Source: Nematostella vectensis
Taxonomy: Eukaryota > Cnidaria > Anthozoa > Actiniaria > Edwardsiidae
DNA length: 64,000 nt
Direction of reading: 5' to 3'
Assembly (NCBI RefSeq): GCF_932526225.1
Contig: NC_064036.1
Coordinates: forward strand, 5,339,519-5,403,518
In this document: in pieces, positions 12,101-23,000 of the stretch
Numbering within the stretch: the stretch's first letter is position 1
How the letters are laid out: every line of letters begins with the position of its first letter
Notes under the pieces: model-generated
Database searches by the model: none
What the model saw: only the letters and a program-made list of their open reading frames with translations
What the model was told of the DNA's origin: nothing
Translations under genes and position numbers: made by a program

Positions 12101-15100
12101 AAAGACAACAAAAAGTGAACTGTTCAGTTGGTAGAAATTTACTGAGAGTTGTTGCTTGGAATCATGCACAACATAAATATACAGGAGTATTTAAACCAAG
12201 ATTAAACTTAACATAAAACAGCATATAAAGTAAAATAAAATAATACTTACCTGGTAACAAAATAGGCCAAAAAACTTGGGAAGGAGGGTTCTCTTATTTT
12301 GATTAAGGTTCTACAAATTAAACAAAACATTCAGTAAACATTTAATATTTATTTCTAGTGGGAGCTTTTTTAATCACTAAAATATACTGTAATATTACTA
12401 TTGTCTCACTCAAAAATTACCTTAACATTGACATGGATTGGATACAGTGCAAACCTACCATGGTATTGATAAACAGCTACTTATTTGATTGGTGCAATGC
12501 CAGTATCATTTTTATAAATGCATAATTTGTTCCATTCATTCACATGTCAAGTAACATATGAAAAATAAAGTTAAACTACTTCACACTAGTATGCTATGTA
12601 CGCAACTTGATATATCTTTGATTAGCCATGTCAAGTGCTTATCAAAGGCTCAAATGCTTCAGATAAATAATATTGGCTGGATGCCATGAAACACCTGCCA
12701 CAGGATAGACAGGAGCTTTGGTAATCCGGCCCTTTAAAAGATAAAAGCTACCTTATTGATACAGTACTGTAGCAGACTCATAAGTATTGGGAGGGGTGTA
12801 GGGGATAAGCTACAGGATAGACAGGAGCTTTGGTAATCCAGCCCATTCTAAGATCAAAGCTACCACATTTTATACAGTACTTTAGCAGACTCATGAATAC
12901 AGTGGAACCTAGATTTTATGATACTGGATTTTACAATGACTCAATTTATGATGATGTTCCTTTCTTCCGGCGGAAATACAGTGAAATGCATAAGAAATTA
13001 CCTTGATCTTACAATATTGGATACAACGATATTCTTGATTTTACGATACGACCATATTACTGATATTACTGATTTTTCGACTCGACAGATCTTATGTAAA
13101 TGCAGATTTACAGTCTTACAGAGAGTAACTGTACACTCGTAAACAGAGTAGAGTTACAATTTTATAAAAAAATTGGTAATTAACCCAACCTTGATACACC
13201 AATATTTTCAATGGATTTCTGTTGATATCGTAAAATCGAGGATCTCTTTGCAGCAAAACCTTGATTTAACTATATATTTTCTTTCTCCCAAGGCATATTG
13301 TAAAATCCAGGTTCCACTGTATTAGGATATTAGGAGAGGTGTAGGAGAGGGGTAGGGGAACAGGTGCTTTAGACCATCCTCAGGTAAAAGTTATCACATT
13401 TACAGGCCTTTCAATATTGTGTTTTAGCCAAAACATGCATATTTTTCGGGCAAATTAGGCTATAAAATAGTGAAATCATCAGGCAATTATAAAGATTGCA
13501 CAATATTTCAAAATTATGGGCCTTCATTAAATTATAAACATCTTAGTTTTAATCCACCAACACCACCAAAATTTGTACATTTATTGACATACTGTATGTT
13601 ATAATTATTACAAACAATACCATTATGAAAAATATACATTAACCAACATCAAATTCAACATTTATTAACATCTTCAACAACAAAAATTATCCCCAAGAAT
13701 CTCTATATCACATGATCATTGGCCTTCTTGTCTAATTAACATCCAAAAACATTAAAAAACAACATCAACATGACAAGTCAACATGACTTCCTGATTATCC
13801 AGCACCATACTGAATAAAAGGATTAGTCATCAACAAAATCATCATATACGTACATTGTAATTATCATCAAAATCACAGTCATCATGATTCTATGCCTTCT
13901 TGACACCACTATTATCATCAAAAGCACTTCCTGCTCATAATATTACATGCCAAAAACAAGAACATGAAATAAACAGGCATAGAAGTAAAACATACCAAGT
14001 AATATCCAGGGAGAAGTTTCTGCAAGAATTCTGCTTCCTTATGTTGTACCGTCTTGATAATAAACTCATCGTCACAGGTTACATAGAACAAAGATCCACT
14101 AGCACCAGGGTTTGACAGCTCAACAAGCGGTTCATTGCACAATGCCATCTAGGTGAAATAATGTAGTTTTATTATAAAAAAAAAGAAATAATATACAGAT
14201 TATGTTTGAATAATGTCTACTGTTAAACAATGTAGAATAACAGCTGCAGCATTAACAATAACAGCATTCAGTCACAGCAGGATCAGTAATAAAAAAAAAC
14301 AGATATAAGTACATTATAATTATATCAAGTACGACCACCACCAACAAGAAGTGTGGCTGCATTTCAGATTTTGCTGACTGATTTAAAGGAAACAAATAAC
14401 AAAAAAAAAATTTTAACAACTCAAAAAGTAGCTGTTACATACTGTAGGAAACATACCATAAAGTCATCAGGCCTCATACTAAACAGCTCCCGGAAAAACC
14501 TACAAACAAAGAAATAGCTCAATTTTATAATATTATTATATTTTTAAAATTATAAAAGGTATTATTGAATTTGGAATACTGCTAATTTCATTTGAAGGGA
14601 ATCATGCTAAAGGTTTGGGTACTGTACAATAACAAAATCACCCATAAATGATGAATTACCGGAATGCCACAGGTGCGTAACTCTTGAATTTGAAATCGCT
14701 AAACTTGTGAGATGGTGTTTCCCTGGTACCCTCACTAAAAAAAACACAATATAAATTTATAAAAGGGGGGGGGGGGGGGTTGTCATCGTTGTTGCTAGGC
14801 TGAATTAGGAAGGTACTTAATTCAATGTGGTTGAGTTGAAAGCATATTATGACCTGGCATAAAACTCTTGTCTATTATCTGGTTACATTATCTGGCATAA
14901 ACCGGATGTCATAGAACCAGCTAAGGATCAGCATGATCAGATGGGAAGAGGTAGAAAAATACAAATTATATTCATGTCAGAACCACAAATTGAAAAACTG
15001 AACACAGTGCTCTGAGACATCTTCCCATATTTTGTCTATGTACCATTAAGCATTCCACAAATACATAGCTACATATTGTAGCAAAAAACAATGCTATGTC

Positions 15101-16669
15101 TCCATCCAATTATGTGTACAGTGTGTTGCCCCAATAACAGACATTTTTTGCATTTAGCACAATAACTTTTTGGCAATAAAAAGAACACTTTTGATATTTT
15201 GTCAGTAACAAGATTGGACCTTTACCTAATAAAATACTTATAATATATATACTGCGCTGTGTTCGAAAAGTATGTGTCACTGATTTGCCCTAATCCCGGT
15301 CAATTGGCCCCAATTCCGGACACAAACTTCAGGAACGATTTTTCGTAACTTCTCCCATATATTTCCAATGCTTATAAAATTAAAATAAGAATTTATCTTA
15401 TTTTGCAAAGCCATCTTTAATTATTTGGATCATAATTAAACGTGCTTAAAAGGCTGTAATTTATAGTTTTGGCTGTCTACATAGCCATTAGTTAGAATGA
15501 GTTTAGAGAGTTTGACGAACTAAATATTTGAAACATTTTTACAAGCTGCTAATTATGTTGATATTTTTTGTGAGCGTTGTCTATATATGATTGCACAAAT
15601 TGACACAACGTTTATATGTACCAAAATCCCTCCAAAGTGTAGTTTAAATGCAAAAACTAATTTCCAACTATCTTTTTAAACATATTTCCAATGTGCAGTC
15701 TATTTGTGTCCGTGTTTACGCACACTTCGTGAACAAGCACTGTAAACTTTCAAAACGCTTTCATTCTTCTAAATTAGAAGCAAGATCAAAGAACTTCTAT
15801 TCTATTGTAAAAGTATTTTACAGTGCTACATTACTAGAAGGACTGCTTTATGTAAAGCATTAAATACACTGCACTGTTAGCTTTCAAACTATGCAAACAA
15901 AAGTTCGACTCACATTCAAATAAACTTTTATTTTCCCGCTGGTAATACCGCCAACAACGTTATTACTAATGCACACGTGAGTATGGCTATTTGTTACTCA
16001 TTAGGTAATGTAAGATTTTTTTTATTTGCATTCGTAAATTTTAAACAGGCTTTCGATGCAAACTGTCCAGAATTGGGTACCATCCGTAATTGGGGCAACA
16101 CACTGTACATTTCTTGGATTTCTAAGTTAGAAAAAAACTAACTCTTCAAGGCAGAGGACATGTACTGTATTAATGGTAAAAATATATTCATAGTCATAGT
16201 AACTGTGGCCCATGCCCAGGATTTGGATAGGTGTGGCTATATAATGTACCTGGGAAATACAACAGTCTCAATCTGGGCAAAATCTTGCATCAATACATCA
16301 CGCTCTGGCTTTGCAGACAGTCTTCCAACCTAAAAGATCAGATTAAATTATTAGAACCTTCAAGTACATTATTGAAACACCTGCTAAATTCCAACAGTTA
16401 CCGTAAAACCAATACCAAGCTGTATTGCTGACATCAATGCTGATGAAGGAGTCTAAATTGTCAAAACAGAGGAAACAGTTTATAAATGTGTAGTATACAA
16501 TCAATGAAAAAATAATATCAAATTGAATATGAATGTGCAATAATTAAACATATTCAAAACTGACCTTTTTATATGTTGTTTCACCTTTTTCATCTACCCT
16601 ACGGTGACCCAACTTAGATTTAGGTGTTGTGACCTTCATTTTGTCATTCTTGTCTGAATTAGAGGTCAT
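4228..16669 (-). CDS. PIP5K1: Phosphatidylinositol-4-phosphate 5-kinase, type I (16 coding exons, 688 aa)
   Basis: This enzyme phosphorylates PtdIns4P at the 5-position to make PtdIns(4,5)P2 at the plasma membrane. Coding exons in order (minus strand): 16669-16565, 16452-16402, 16329-16250, 14734-14660, 14499-14457, 14148-13996, 12310-12251, 12094-12011, 10738-10646, 10568-10506, 10202-9941, 8659-8527, 7948-7816, 6646-6562, 6018-5749, 4604-4228. All junctions are GT-AG and keep one frame to TGA at 4230-4228. Visible family landmarks: GASGS glycine loop near residues 133-137; ATP-binding lysine 150 in FIIKT; MNNLLPR in exon 8; MDYSILLG with the probable catalytic Asp 278; IID with Asp 423; activation loop from [15 protein letters not shown], with Glu 435 at the position I recall as specifying type I over type II kinases. 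A Ser/Thr/Glu-rich tail of about 210 residues follows the core. Length fits metazoan type I kinases. The start at 16669 lies inside an exon open further upstream (to 16687), so a longer N-terminus is possible. Confidence 0.93.
4640..4860. repeat. Degenerate minisatellite, about 35-50 bp unit
   Basis: The block ACACATGTAGTTAAAATAAA / ACACATATAATTAAAATAAA followed by GGCAGACAGA recurs about four times in an intron of the kinase gene. On the opposite strand the same repeats give meaningless CFCxPF-type open frames. Confidence 0.7.
5010..5677. mobile_element. Harbinger-like MITE, 668 bp, TTA target duplication
   Basis: The ends are inverted copies (left begins ACGCCCGTCTACACGAGCA; right, read in reverse complement, AGGCCCGTCTACAAGAGCA). 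TTA flanks both ends (5007-5009 and 5678-5680). Subterminal motifs (TTGCCAAAT, ATTTGCTCGTGTAGATGATC) are also repeated in inverted order. No transposase is encoded. A three-base TTA duplication is typical of PIF/Harbinger elements; that family placement is inference. Confidence 0.7.
6087..6122 (+). repeat. (TGTC)n microsatellite
   Basis: Nine or so uninterrupted TGTC/GTCT units lie in a kinase intron, between exons 14 and 15. Confidence 0.95.
6123..6500 (+). repeat. Degenerate minisatellite built on GATGCTTTGCGTTCTTA
   Basis: The phrase CCCGTGATGCTTTGCGTTCTTA with small changes recurs seven or more times at about 45-60 nt spacing, immediately after the TGTC microsatellite. It probably arose by local slippage or duplication. 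Confidence 0.7.
7675..7805 (+). repeat. Short imperfect tandem repeat in a kinase intron
   Basis: CCGTAGCCTAACATGCTGAAGAAG and variants occur about every 40-50 bp, three full copies and one partial, stopping next to exon 13 of the kinase. Confidence 0.55.
8527..10202 (-). CDS. PIP5K1: PIP5K catalytic-loop exon and variable insert (exons 11 and 12)
   Basis: Exon 11 (10202-9941) starts [20 protein letters not shown], the most diagnostic PIP5K block, and continues into the low-complexity insert that separates the two halves of the kinase core. Exon 12 (8659-8527), [15 protein letters not shown], aligns with the SxAMESI block of vertebrate PIP5K1. The junction uses donor GTATGT at 9940 and an acceptor before 8659, splitting a codon C/AT. 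Confidence 0.85.
11176..11776. mobile_element. MITE with 21-bp terminal inverted repeats, 601 bp
   Basis: The left end CAGGGCTTCTGGAATTATGC matches the reverse complement of the right end at 20 of 21 positions. The interior is full of ATTACGCGGGATT-type repeats in both orientations and has no coding domain. No clear target duplication is seen. A CAGGG start would suit a hAT-like element, but this is not shown. Confidence 0.7.
11811..11948. mobile_element. Short G-rich MITE (GGCGTAGCTAGGATTTT ends)
   Basis: The left end GGCGTAGCTAGGATTTT followed by a GGGGG run is mirrored at the right by CCCCCTGGTTACGCCCC. Related ends occur at 25105-25215, 25999-26137 and near 43150, so this is a dispersed family that explains several poly-G tracts in the window. 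Confidence 0.55.
12701..13430 (+). repeat. 112-bp tandem repeat, three copies, split by a mariner-like MITE
   Basis: CAGGATAGACAGGAGCTTTGG starts copies at 12701 and 12813 (112-bp period). A more diverged third copy (CAGGTGCTTTAGACCATCC, then AAAGTTATCACATTTACAG) follows 13360. The element at 12900-13319 lies within the second copy: the flanking pieces rejoin as GCAGACTCATGAATA-TTAGGATATTAGGAG. Confidence 0.7.
12900..13319. mobile_element. Tc1/mariner-type MITE, 420 bp, TA target site
   Basis: The terminal inverted repeats begin CAGTGGAACCTAGATTTTA (left) and, in reverse complement, CAGTGGAACCTGGATTTTA (right). TA flanks each end (12898-12899, 13320-13321). There is no transposase. CAGTG-type ends with TA duplication are characteristic of the Tc1/mariner superfamily. 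Confidence 0.85.
15119..16105. mobile_element. Non-autonomous Tc1/mariner-type element, 987 bp, TA target site
   Basis: The inverted ends CAGTGTGTTGCCCCAATAAC and, in reverse complement, CAGTGTGTTGCCCCAATTAC are flanked by TA (15117-15118, 16106-16107). The interior has no transposase frame. It lies in the kinase intron between exons 3 and 4. Confidence 0.85.
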
Positions 16670-17149
16670 GGCTTGAGCTGCACTGATCTAAATAAAACAA
16701 AAGCAGGGTTGTTTAAGCAACAACAGTATTTATATCTTATGATAAATCATGTTATGATCTCTAAACAATAACCCAGTTATTTATTTAGCTACTCAATCAA
16801 TGTTACAGTATACAGAAAAGATTGAAATCTATGCACATGTACTCAGAAAGATTTGTCACTTATTGAATATCTATATTTTCTGGAAAAAATTGCAGTCCTT
16901 TTTTTCTTCACTAGGTGTTATATCGGATGACCAAAAAAAATAAAAAAAAAGACAAAGTGAAGTTTTGGAAGACACAGCAGGGGTCAATAAATTATTCAGA
17001 TATTTTGAAACAATACCATTCTACAATCAGATTGTGTACAACAAGGACATACACAACTTGAATAAAATATTTATTTAATTAAGGAACTAGAATTCCAAAA
17101 CTGGATTAAAAAAACTGAGGTTAGAAGTGACAATGTATTATCATATCAA

Positions 17150-18630
17150 ATTACAACCTCTCCATTTGTATCAAACCGCAAACAAAGTGTTTCAGTCAAT
17201 GGTACTGTTTCTTCATCCAAGTCTGTAGTGTCTGGCGTGCCTCAGGGCTCTGTTTTGGGCCCAGTGTTATTCCTATTGTTTATTAATGACATTTCAACAT
17301 CTATACAATCTAACCTTCGTCTATTCGCAGACGACTGTGTATTATATAGAGAGGTAGCTTCATTACAGGACTGTCAAGCTTTACAACAAGACCTCGATCG
17401 TTTATCTGTGTGGTCAAAAACTTGGCAACTTAAATTCAATGTTTCTAAATGTTATCATTTAGGAATTACTCGAAAGAAAATACCTGTTAAGTTTACTTAC
17501 TCCATGGATGGAAAATGTATAACCCAAGCATCTTCTACCCCCTACTTAGGAGTAACCATCGCTGATAATCTATCATGGAACGAACACTGTGATAACATCT
17601 GCAAAAAGGCAAATTCTACCCTTGGCCTTTTGAAACGCATTCTATCTGGTTGTTCTCCTGAAGTAAAGGACTCTGCCTATAGAACACTTGTTCGTCCTAA
17701 ATTAGAATATGCCACCAGTGCATGGAATCCATATACACAATGTAATATAAACAAGATTGAGATGATTCAACGACGTGCAGCAAGATTTGTTTTCAATGAT
17801 TACTCACGCTATAGTAGTGTTTCTCCTATGATCAACTCACTAGGATGGGAATCCTTGGAACAACGTAGGCAATTAAATCAAGCACATATGTTCTATAAAA
17901 TCTACAATGGCCTTGTTGGTATATCTTTTCCACCCGAAGTAACACCTATCACAAGAGTCTCAAGACAACCCAACTGCGCGCCCTTCCATCAACTTGTAAC
18001 ATTGAATGACACTTATAAATATTCATTTTACCCAAGAACTATAAGAACTTGGAACAGTATAAATTTATCTACAATCCCAGATTCGTTAGCTAAGTTCAAG
18101 GACAGTTTATTATTAAAAGTCCAAACCAATTAATAATACCTATTGATATATATATGCATGAAAAGATATATTTATTTTTATTTAACATTTACATTAACAA
18201 TTAACATATTTTTTACTAGTTTCTGATCTTTAGGGTGCATGCCATGGATGCATGGAGCGGCTGCCAAACTAGCGGGAGTTGGCTCAAGGGTGAGGCAAAG
18301 ATTCTTTGTTTCGCGCCTGGGTTGATTCTTGTTGGTTGGCTGTTTCATGCATTTATGGCATTCACTCTATTGATGATAATTTTAATTTCATGTATATATA
18401 ATTAATTATTTAATTTTATCAAATATCTAATTTCAATAATTTTCAAGTAATATATATTTATGCTTCATTTTAAATTTAACCTAAATTATTTCTCCGATGG
18501 CCGATAATAATTATTATTATATTTTTCTTTTGTATTTACATATTGTATTTTCTTTTTCAACTCCTAGTATAGTCTTAACTGTTTTTTATGAGTATAACTA
18601 TTAAAGATTATTAAAGATTAAAGATTCTAC
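17150..18630 (+). mobile_element. 5'-truncated LINE (CR1/L2-like) with intact RT C-terminal half
   Basis: The open frame is clear from about 17150, before the first ATG at 17228, and runs to TAA at 18133 (301 aa from the ATG). It contains GVPQGSVLGPVLFLLFINDI and LFADDC, the reverse transcriptase palm motifs with the catalytic AD-D pair, then thumb and connection-like sequence including YLGVTI and RPKLEYATSAWNP. The 5' part (endonuclease, RT fingers) is missing, as usual after incomplete reverse transcription. The 3' end near 18600-18628 is a short (ATTAAAG)n tail. It is opposite in orientation to the host kinase gene and sits in its first intron. The lack of stop codons suggests a fairly young insertion. 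Confidence 0.9.
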
Positions 18631-18928
18631 TCTCCTATCAAAACAGAGAGATTCTATCTAGCAACAATGCAGAGGTTATCGGGCATTGAAATGATCGAAA
18701 TACCAAAAATATACTTATAAGAAAAAATCATACAATACAAAACAAAGAGAAAACATTTGATTTGTCAGTAAGACCTTGTGAAAGGAAACTGTAACACTAC
18801 TGTACTTAAAGAGTAAAATAATTATCATCATTTAGCTTAGTTTATGAGGCTGTAAACAGGTTGAATATGCGCGATCGAATATGCTGAAGGATTATAAAAC
18901 AAATACCAAGACTTTAAACTTCCATTAC

Positions 18929-19069
18929 CTGGTACGAAGATCCTACTTCGGGAGACCATATGGCACAATAAGTATAAAGTTTAATATTAATGAAGAGATT
19001 TAAGGGCGCAAAGATTTTCTCTGCTTTCCTTCTCCCGAATGCAATGGTCTTTTCCTGAGAAGCTGCCAT
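18929..19069 (-). CDS. PIP5K1: Possible alternative first coding exon of PIP5K
   Basis: A minus-strand ATG at 19069 opens 47 codons without a stop, ending at a GTAATG donor (18928). It ends in phase 0, and the acceptor-bounded frame at 16687 is open in the same phase, so splicing would add 53 residues (47 here plus 6 before Met at 16669), giving 741 aa. The peptide begins MAASQEKTIAFGRRKAEK and has no known PIP5K motif. The intron it would skip carries the LINE at 17.2-18.6 kb. Seen: ATG, frame, donor, phase match. Inferred: actual use. Alternatively it is untranslated leader. Confidence 0.45.
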
Positions 19070-19119
19070 CAGCAATGAGAACCTCTAGGAAAGAATATTT
19101 AGATAACCGGACAACTTAC

Positions 19120-19270
19120 ATCCAATGGTGCTGGCTTGGACTTGGGTTTCGCTGAGATCTTGTACGACGTTGTTCCTTTCCCTTGGTCAGTTGCAGAAAA
19201 GAGGAAACGAACGAATGAAATGTCGTGGGTGAAGATGCAATGTTTGTCCTAGCGCTGGAAATGCACTATT
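19120..19270 (-). promoter_or_regulatory. PIP5K1: Probable PIP5K 5' leader exon and promoter edge
   Basis: On the minus strand a consensus donor GTAAGT begins at 19119. The sequence upstream has no ATG in about 140 nt. This is what a 5' untranslated exon of the kinase gene would look like, spliced to 16687. The true start site is not visible. It faces the plus-strand formyltransferase gene, whose ATG is about 750 bp away. Confidence 0.4.
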
Positions 19271-20013
19271 CAAATGATTTATAGTATATGGACTAAGATG
19301 GCAAACAGCATAGAACCCCATAATTTTGCAGTCCTATTATAATTATACGATTCGTGTGATTTTGAACTCTACTTACCGGGTTCCAAGTTGGTTTCCGCCA
19401 TTTTTAGCTTGTGTGTCCACGGTCACCCAGGGCAAATTCACTCCAATCTACCCTCATTCGACAAACTAGTTTTGGCAGGTTTTTGAAAATTTCTGTAAGG
19501 GGATTTTAGAGCCTAATCGACAAATGTATAAGAGAGAGTCTTCTACATTGTCACCGAAATGGGAAAAAGTATCGACGAACGTTCAAAAGACCATAACAGT
19601 AACTTCGCTTCGTAATGGCTCCCACCCGAATGTATCGCCGGACTGGCACGAGTATTTAAACAGTCGATAAGAGATCGTGTCAAAAACAATGTCGATATCT
19701 TTCCGCTCTTACGGATTAAGACTGTTAATAAGGTACATCTTCAACAAAAAAGTATCCTAGCCTCTTATCTACTACAAGTTCTAACTTTTATTACGCTTTG
19801 CTAGCGTTATTTTATGGTACAATAAAATAATTTTTAGTGCTAGTCAAAGAGTAGTCGATTTCTTATCGGTAACGCTTCGGGGAATCTTCGAGGGAATTAT
19901 CTAAGTCCACCACAGCGAGGACAGAAAGTCGTCATGCGAAGAAACTGCACTTGTAAACATAAAAAATCAAACAGTCTGATGCGCCTGATGCATTCATTAG
20001 AAAAAAGAACAAC
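19271..20013. promoter_or_regulatory. Intergenic, probably bidirectional promoter region
   Basis: About 740 bp separate the PIP5K leader (minus) from the formyltransferase ATG (plus), with no repeats or open frames of note. A head-to-head pair this close usually shares promoter sequence. No TATA box is evident at a credible distance from either gene, which suits housekeeping genes. Individual factor sites were not assigned. Confidence 0.45.
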
Positions 20014-23000
20014 ATGAAGCTATCGCCGAGTCTTTTTTCCCGTTTAAACCCTGGAAAGCCGCCATGGAGAGTTTTATTTTTTGGAACAGACAAATTCGCT
20101 GTGCACCCTTTACAAAACTTACTCGAAAGGTAAAGTCTGGAACGACGAAACGACCATGGAGCTAGTTTAATATACGAACACATTATTGTGATAGAAATTA
20201 GGTAGCTGTTTTAACAGACTACAGAAATATCGGCAAGGCTTTAAGCTTTTTTAGACGCGAAAGATGCATAAAATATTCATGTTTACTTAAGTAGTTAAGT
20301 TATAAAAGCTTATTTAGTTTGTTGTTTTGTGTTACTGTCTGATAAACACGTGATGGTCCTAGACCTATTCCTTATTTGTGTGAAAATTAAGAGTTTTACA
20401 GTTATAAGGTTTTTATTTAACTACAATGAAGATAGAGCAGAGGTCTCTAAATGTGGTTCAGTTACACAAATATTCCAATCAATTACAAAAAAGGGGTTCA
20501 ACATCGAACCTATTGCAGCACAAGCTTTTTTGACAGTTTCTTTAACATAAACTATCGCTTTTAACATATTTAAAGTCTTAAAAAAAAGGAGCAAAACCTG
20601 ATCATTTTTTTCCTTGCGAACTTGTATGATACATCACAGGGATCCCAGATAAAAAAAATCAAGAACATAAATTTATACCATGTTATTAAAGATGACTAAT
20701 CGTCATAGGACTCCAGAACAAATGCCTTTTTGCTAGCAGAGCTTTTTGTTTGTTTCTTTCAGTCACATCTCTTGTTCTTTCGCATTCCATTTCATTAACA
20801 ATCCACATGTTCAACCTTATTTTGATTATTGTAATTGTGTTTTGGGGGAACTGTAATGTTACCTTCATAACAAGCTACAGAAATTGCAAAACAGGCTAGC
20901 ACACGTCTTAACCCACTCTGCATTTGACCCCAATGCAGACCTCCTTTAAAAAGGAAGGCACATGCCATAATGATATTCAAATGTTGCCAGGGTTTTGCCC
21001 CTTACTACCTAGGTACACTGTTTTTAATCCTTCAGTGTGGGTATGATCCATGTGACTCTGCCGAAAAACTAAATGCCCCCCTTTCCAAGGGCTGAATATT
21101 ATAAAAAAGTTTCAGTTATAGTGAGGCAGTGACATGGAACAGCCTCCTGTAGTGTCTAACTTCGGGATGGAAAAGATTACACAGGATGATTGTCAACACA
21201 ACGCTTTACTCGCTCAGTTTCCACATGTACATAATCCAATATGGCGATTTACTTTTTCCTCGTACCCAGGTCTCACCCGGCTACACAGCCTACCCACTCG
21301 AACACTATACCTCCCCATTCGTATGAGACAGGCACAGACCCTTTAACAATTCAAACATCTTACTTAAGATTCGATATACAGTAAGGCACAGCATTCATGG
21401 AAAGCAGCTTTAGTTTCTAATATTATAGATTATTACATACCTGCCAACTCTCCCAGTTTTCGCGGGAGACTTCTGGTTTTTGATTGATTGATTTATTGTT
21501 TGATTGATTGATTCATTGATTGTTTCATTGATTGATTGATATTTTAATAATTGAGGATGATAATATTCTTAGAATGCAAGATGGCTCATTGATTGAAAAC
21601 GTCGAGCTTGTCTGTCCCCCAGAGAGAAGGCGTGCCATCAACAAGGTATGCAATCTATATAATATCCGTTTACAATTAGATAGTGAAATTATATTATCTT
21701 ATGCACATTTTTAAATAAGACAATTTTGAGGTGACAGCTATACTGTAGGTATGTAGGAAATTTGTGGACCATTTTATTACAGAAAGTCCAGAATGAAAAT
21801 TTTATAACAGCAAGAGAATATGCCATTGAGGAAGGGATTCCCATCCATGAGTGGAAGGGCAAAGAAGGATGGGCTCCAGAGTACAGGTGGGTGCAGGAAA
21901 GAATGTTGGACTACAAAGATATACAGTCATGATATCATATGACGTGCGTTATTTCTTTTTTCAGTCCTGAAGGGCCTTATGACATTGGAGTTGTTGCTTC
22001 TTTTGGATACTTGATTCCTAATAATGTTATTGATTTATGTCCAAGGTGGGTTTAAGTGTGACCTCAAACCCCTTTCTCAGAAAATAAAGATTTCCACTCA
22101 TTTCCTTTATTCAATATAAATTTGGTAATGACCCATTCTAAAGATCTGATAACTTTTCCATTTATTTAAAGGACAGATTTATTTAGATGCTTTTTTGGCT
22201 GTGAATATTACAGTATACAGAAAAGATACAGCAAAGCTGTGCTATACTAGGTTGACCATGACACAAATAAAATGCCAGTGAATGTTAGCTAAAAGCTTGA
22301 CTGCAACAAAGTGTTTGCCACCATCTACCAGCACTGAGCCATACCCTGACAACATGGTGTTCAAACATTACCAGCATTGCTGGCTATCGTCTTGCCAGGT
22401 TGTCACCATACCAGTGCATATTTAATTGAAAACCTGTCCCCTGTTCACAGTGTTTCGTTTTTTTGACAGTTTGACGTATAGTGCTCCAATCTATTATATT
22501 AGACCTAAATAATTTATTAAGTATCTCCTCTTCTTGTTTGAAATGCTGATTTCATTTCTTTTTATCTGTTAGTGGAATGGTGAATATACACCCATCTATT
22601 CTGCCAAAGTGGAGAGGGGCGGCTCCAATGACCCATGCCATCCTTAGTGGGGCATCACACACTGGGGTATCTATTGTTGGGGTGTCTAGAGATAGGTAAT
22701 GAATCATTATCAGATAGAATTAAACAACAATGACTTGGTTAAAATATCTAGGGATAACACAGGCTTGGTTTGAGCAAGAAGCCTTACTTTAAGTGTTATC
22801 AGTAGTACAGGTGTGTACAAATGGGGGTGCACACACACACACATTGGCCGCCAAAAAGTGGGTCACTTCTTATTAAAGGAATCTTCAAATACTATATTTT
22901 TTAAATGATACCTATGACTGTGCACCCCCTCAGCCAATCCTGGGTAACGCACCTGTAGCACCTATGTTGCACAAACGTAACCTTATGACCAACTGTATAA

